Part shown: positions 4,657-5,404 of the stretch, piece after piece | How positions within the stretch are numbered: position 1 is the stretch's first letter | How the letters are laid out: each line of letters opens with the position of its first letter | Origin: Balneolaceae bacterium UBA2956 | GTDB taxonomy: Bacteria > Bacteroidota > Rhodothermia > Balneolales > Balneolaceae | Assembly: GCA_002348545.1 (NCBI GenBank) | Contig: DEBM01000059.1 | Span: 28,099-33,502, forward strand | Length of the DNA stretch: 5,404 nucleotides | Reading direction: 5' to 3' | Notes under the pieces: model-generated | Databases searched by the model: none | Seen by the model: the letters and a program-made list of their open reading frames with translations, nothing else | Told to the model about the DNA's origin: nothing | Position numbers and translations under genes: made by a program

Positions 4657-5404
4657 CTATCCTAAGAAACCAAGTACTGCTTGTGGTCCAAGATTAGCTT
4701 GGGACAAAGCAGCAGTAGCAGTTTGCTGTAGGATTTGTAGTCTAATTGAGTTGGACTGCTCTTTAGCAAAGTCAGTATCCATGATTCGGCTTCTAGCTGC
4801 ACTATTGGCAGTAATAGCTTCAGTCAAATTCACTTCTTTGTTTGAAAGAGAACGTTGATCTATACCCACTTGGTTCATAAAACCATTAAGGGTACCTATC
4901 GCTGTATCAACCTTAGTAGTAAATGTATTGAAATCAGAATGATCTGCATCAACTACAGCGCCAGTCACATCGAAATCAACCTGACCACGCGTTTGAGCAG
5001 CTGAAGTCATGTTACCTGCACCAGTCTCCACATTAATCTCTGTAGCAACATCACCACCACCACCATCAGTATCAACAGCTAGAGCTGTATCATCAGCACC
5101 AAATAGAGCTAATACATCCACTGTTTCAAAAGTTACAGTCATAGTATCTGTAGTACCCTCTCCAACTTGGAATGTTTTTGTTGCATCTGAAGTCGGTAAA
5201 AGTGCTACCCCATTGAAAGTTGATGAGGTTGCAATACTATTAATGTCAGTTGACAGCGCATTTATTTGTTTCGCTATATATGTTCGCTCTGTTGAACTTA
5301 GAGTATCGTTAGCTGCTTGGGTAGATAAAGTTTTCATCTCAATGAGATTATCCATTATGTTCCCATAAGCGCCCTCAACGATATCAAGCATGGATTTCGC
5401 ATCC
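4657..5404 (-). CDS. fliC: flagellin 3, C-terminal 248 aa (5' end beyond window)
   Basis: A third flagellin, open from the right edge (first full codons read DAKSMLDIVEG) to TAG at 4657-4659. It aligns with flagellin 2 from residue 75 onward: IMDNLIEMKTLSTQAAN, a conserved FQVGEGT strand, and the C-terminal SRIMDTDFAKEQSNSIRLQI and AALSQANLGPQAVLGFLG. The variable centre differs and carries an Asp/Gly-rich stretch (AVDTDGGGGD). The aligned part is 10 residues shorter than in flagellin 2, so the full protein should be about 322 aa. Nucleotide identity with flagellin 2 is high in the C-terminal region, including a 27-bp perfect match (4748-4774 with 3488-3514). This indicates recent duplication or ongoing gene conversion of the ends. 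An internal ATG at 5391 is not the start, because homology continues upstream of it. It is the first gene of the array in transcriptional order and ends at its own terminator. Confidence 0.95.
   Translation of the reverse strand, partial: DAKSMLDIVEGAYGNIMDNLIEMKTLSTQAANDTLSSTERTYIAKQINALSTDINSIATSSTFNGVALLPTSDATKTFQVGEGTTDTMTVTFETVDVLALFGADDTALAVDTDGGGGDVATEINVETGAGNMTSAAQTRGQVDFDVTGAVVDADHSDFNTFTTKVDTAIGTLNGFMNQVGIDQRSLSNKEVNLTEAITANSAARSRIMDTDFAKEQSNSIRLQILQQTATAALSQANLGPQAVLGFLG

Overview
The window is AT-rich bacterial chromosome. The flagellin cluster, the signal-peptide-bearing beta-barrel protein with a C-terminal Phe, and the RSH sequence style (RFRD, GYQSLHTTV) suggest a Gram-negative of the Fibrobacteres-Chlorobi-Bacteroidetes (FCB) group. 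A flagellated lineage near Balneolota/Rhodothermia is my best guess, by inference only. Shine-Dalgarno use is mixed: flagellin 2 has a clear AAGGA, while the spoT-like gene and flagellin 1 have none.

Layout: (i) Positions 1-1709, minus strand, carry a small outer-membrane beta-barrel gene followed 13 bp later by a long RelA/SpoT homologue. The latter runs off the left edge after its HD hydrolase and synthetase domains. (ii) Positions 1860-1989, plus strand, hold tRNA-Leu(UAA) with its own intrinsic terminator, convergent with the flagellins. (iii) Positions 2056-5404, minus strand, hold three tandem flagellin genes, read right to left as flagellin 3 (5' end off the right edge), flagellin 2 (complete, 332 aa) and flagellin 1 (complete, 305 aa, divergent).

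The flagellins look like separate transcription units. Flagellin 3 ends in a strong Rho-independent terminator. Flagellin 2 has a near-consensus sigma-28 (FliA) promoter and a structured leader of about 100 nt with a duplicated RBS-like motif. A long perfect hairpin follows its stop. Flagellin 1 sits 51 bp behind a second strong terminator and shows neither a sigma-28 promoter nor a Shine-Dalgarno.

The most intriguing part is the ~330-bp interval between flagellins 2 and 1. It has no flagellin gene, yet it carries a leader-like segment resembling that of flagellin 2 and a 3' end (18-nt identical box plus terminator) matching that of flagellin 3. It looks like a flagellin unit that lost its coding region, or a small-RNA gene built from flagellin untranslated regions. 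The shared 3' box is also the reverse complement of the flagellin 2 ribosome-binding region, which raises the possibility of riboregulation within the cluster. This is a hypothesis, not a demonstrated system.
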